A stretch of DNA of 5,890 nucleotides from Clostridia bacterium (GTDB lineage: Bacteria > Bacillota > Clostridia > Christensenellales > UBA1242): the NCBI GenBank assembly GCA_017539765.1, contig JAFYCH010000007.1:1-5890 (forward strand). Direction: 5' to 3'. The translations under genes were made by a program, and so were the position numbers. Numbering within the stretch: position 1 is the first letter of the stretch; each line of letters opens with the position of its first letter. Below, in pieces: positions 5,872 through 5,890 of this stretch. The notes beneath the pieces were generated by a model that worked only from the letters and a program-made list of their open reading frames with translations, was not told the DNA's origin and made no database searches.

Positions 5872-5890
5872 ATGAGCAAAATGTATGATA
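5872..5890 (+). CDS. Start of an unidentified gene, cut by the window edge
   Basis: An open frame begins ATG AGC AAA ATG TAT GAT (MSKMYD) and runs off the right edge. Two earlier ATGs (5857 and 5862) are followed at once by stop codons TGA and TAA. Support comes mainly from the strong promoter just upstream. The only ribosome-binding candidate is GTGAT at 5859-5863, eight bases before the ATG, complementary to the last bases of 16S rRNA but weak. A start at the second ATG (5881) is equally possible. Nothing can be said about function. Confidence 0.35.

Overview
The window is AT-rich (about one third G+C by eye), with A/T-ending codons, AGA-dominated arginine use, strong Shine-Dalgarno sequences and a U-tailed intrinsic terminator. 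It carries a rubrerythrin, an AlkD-like DNA glycosylase and two aminoacyl-tRNA synthetases. This fits a low-GC anaerobic or oxygen-sensitive bacterium, most likely an uncultured Bacillota/Clostridia-type lineage. The assignment is an inference; no marker gene fixes the taxonomy. TGA is not needed as a sense codon in any of the complete genes.

Layout. Positions 1-412 (minus strand) hold the N-terminal 137 codons of a rubrerythrin that runs off the left edge. A 112-bp divergent control region (413-524) separates it from an AlkD-family DNA alkylation repair gene (525-1214, plus strand). This region contains two near-perfect or perfect inverted repeats, each overlapping a promoter element, and the alkD-like promoter sits so close to the ATG that the mRNA is predicted to be leaderless. 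A 64-bp gap with a textbook promoter (TTGACT-N17-TATAAT) leads into a 1036-residue isoleucyl-tRNA synthetase (1279-4389). An 86-bp gap with helically phased A-tracts and no terminator precedes a 428-residue seryl-tRNA synthetase (4476-5762). A strong hairpin terminator follows the SerRS stop immediately. After it, a second strong promoter (TTGACA-N17-TAAAAT) drives a gene of which only about six codons are visible.

Functional picture. The left half pairs two stress-defence genes back to back: peroxide reduction and repair of alkylated bases. The right half is a two-gene tRNA-charging unit (Ile, Ser), probably co-transcribed from the promoter at 1223-1251 and ended by the hairpin at 5764-5790.

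The most notable item is the IleRS. Its class I signature reads GIHH instead of HxGH, so the first and third positions are swapped. Its KMSKS loop is also eroded to RFHKS, while the editing site looks intact. I recall the swapped (GxHH) form being described for a subset of type-2 IleRS enzymes with extreme mupirocin resistance. I saw no CRISPR array, mobile element, tRNA or rRNA, and nothing resembling a wholly new multi-gene system.
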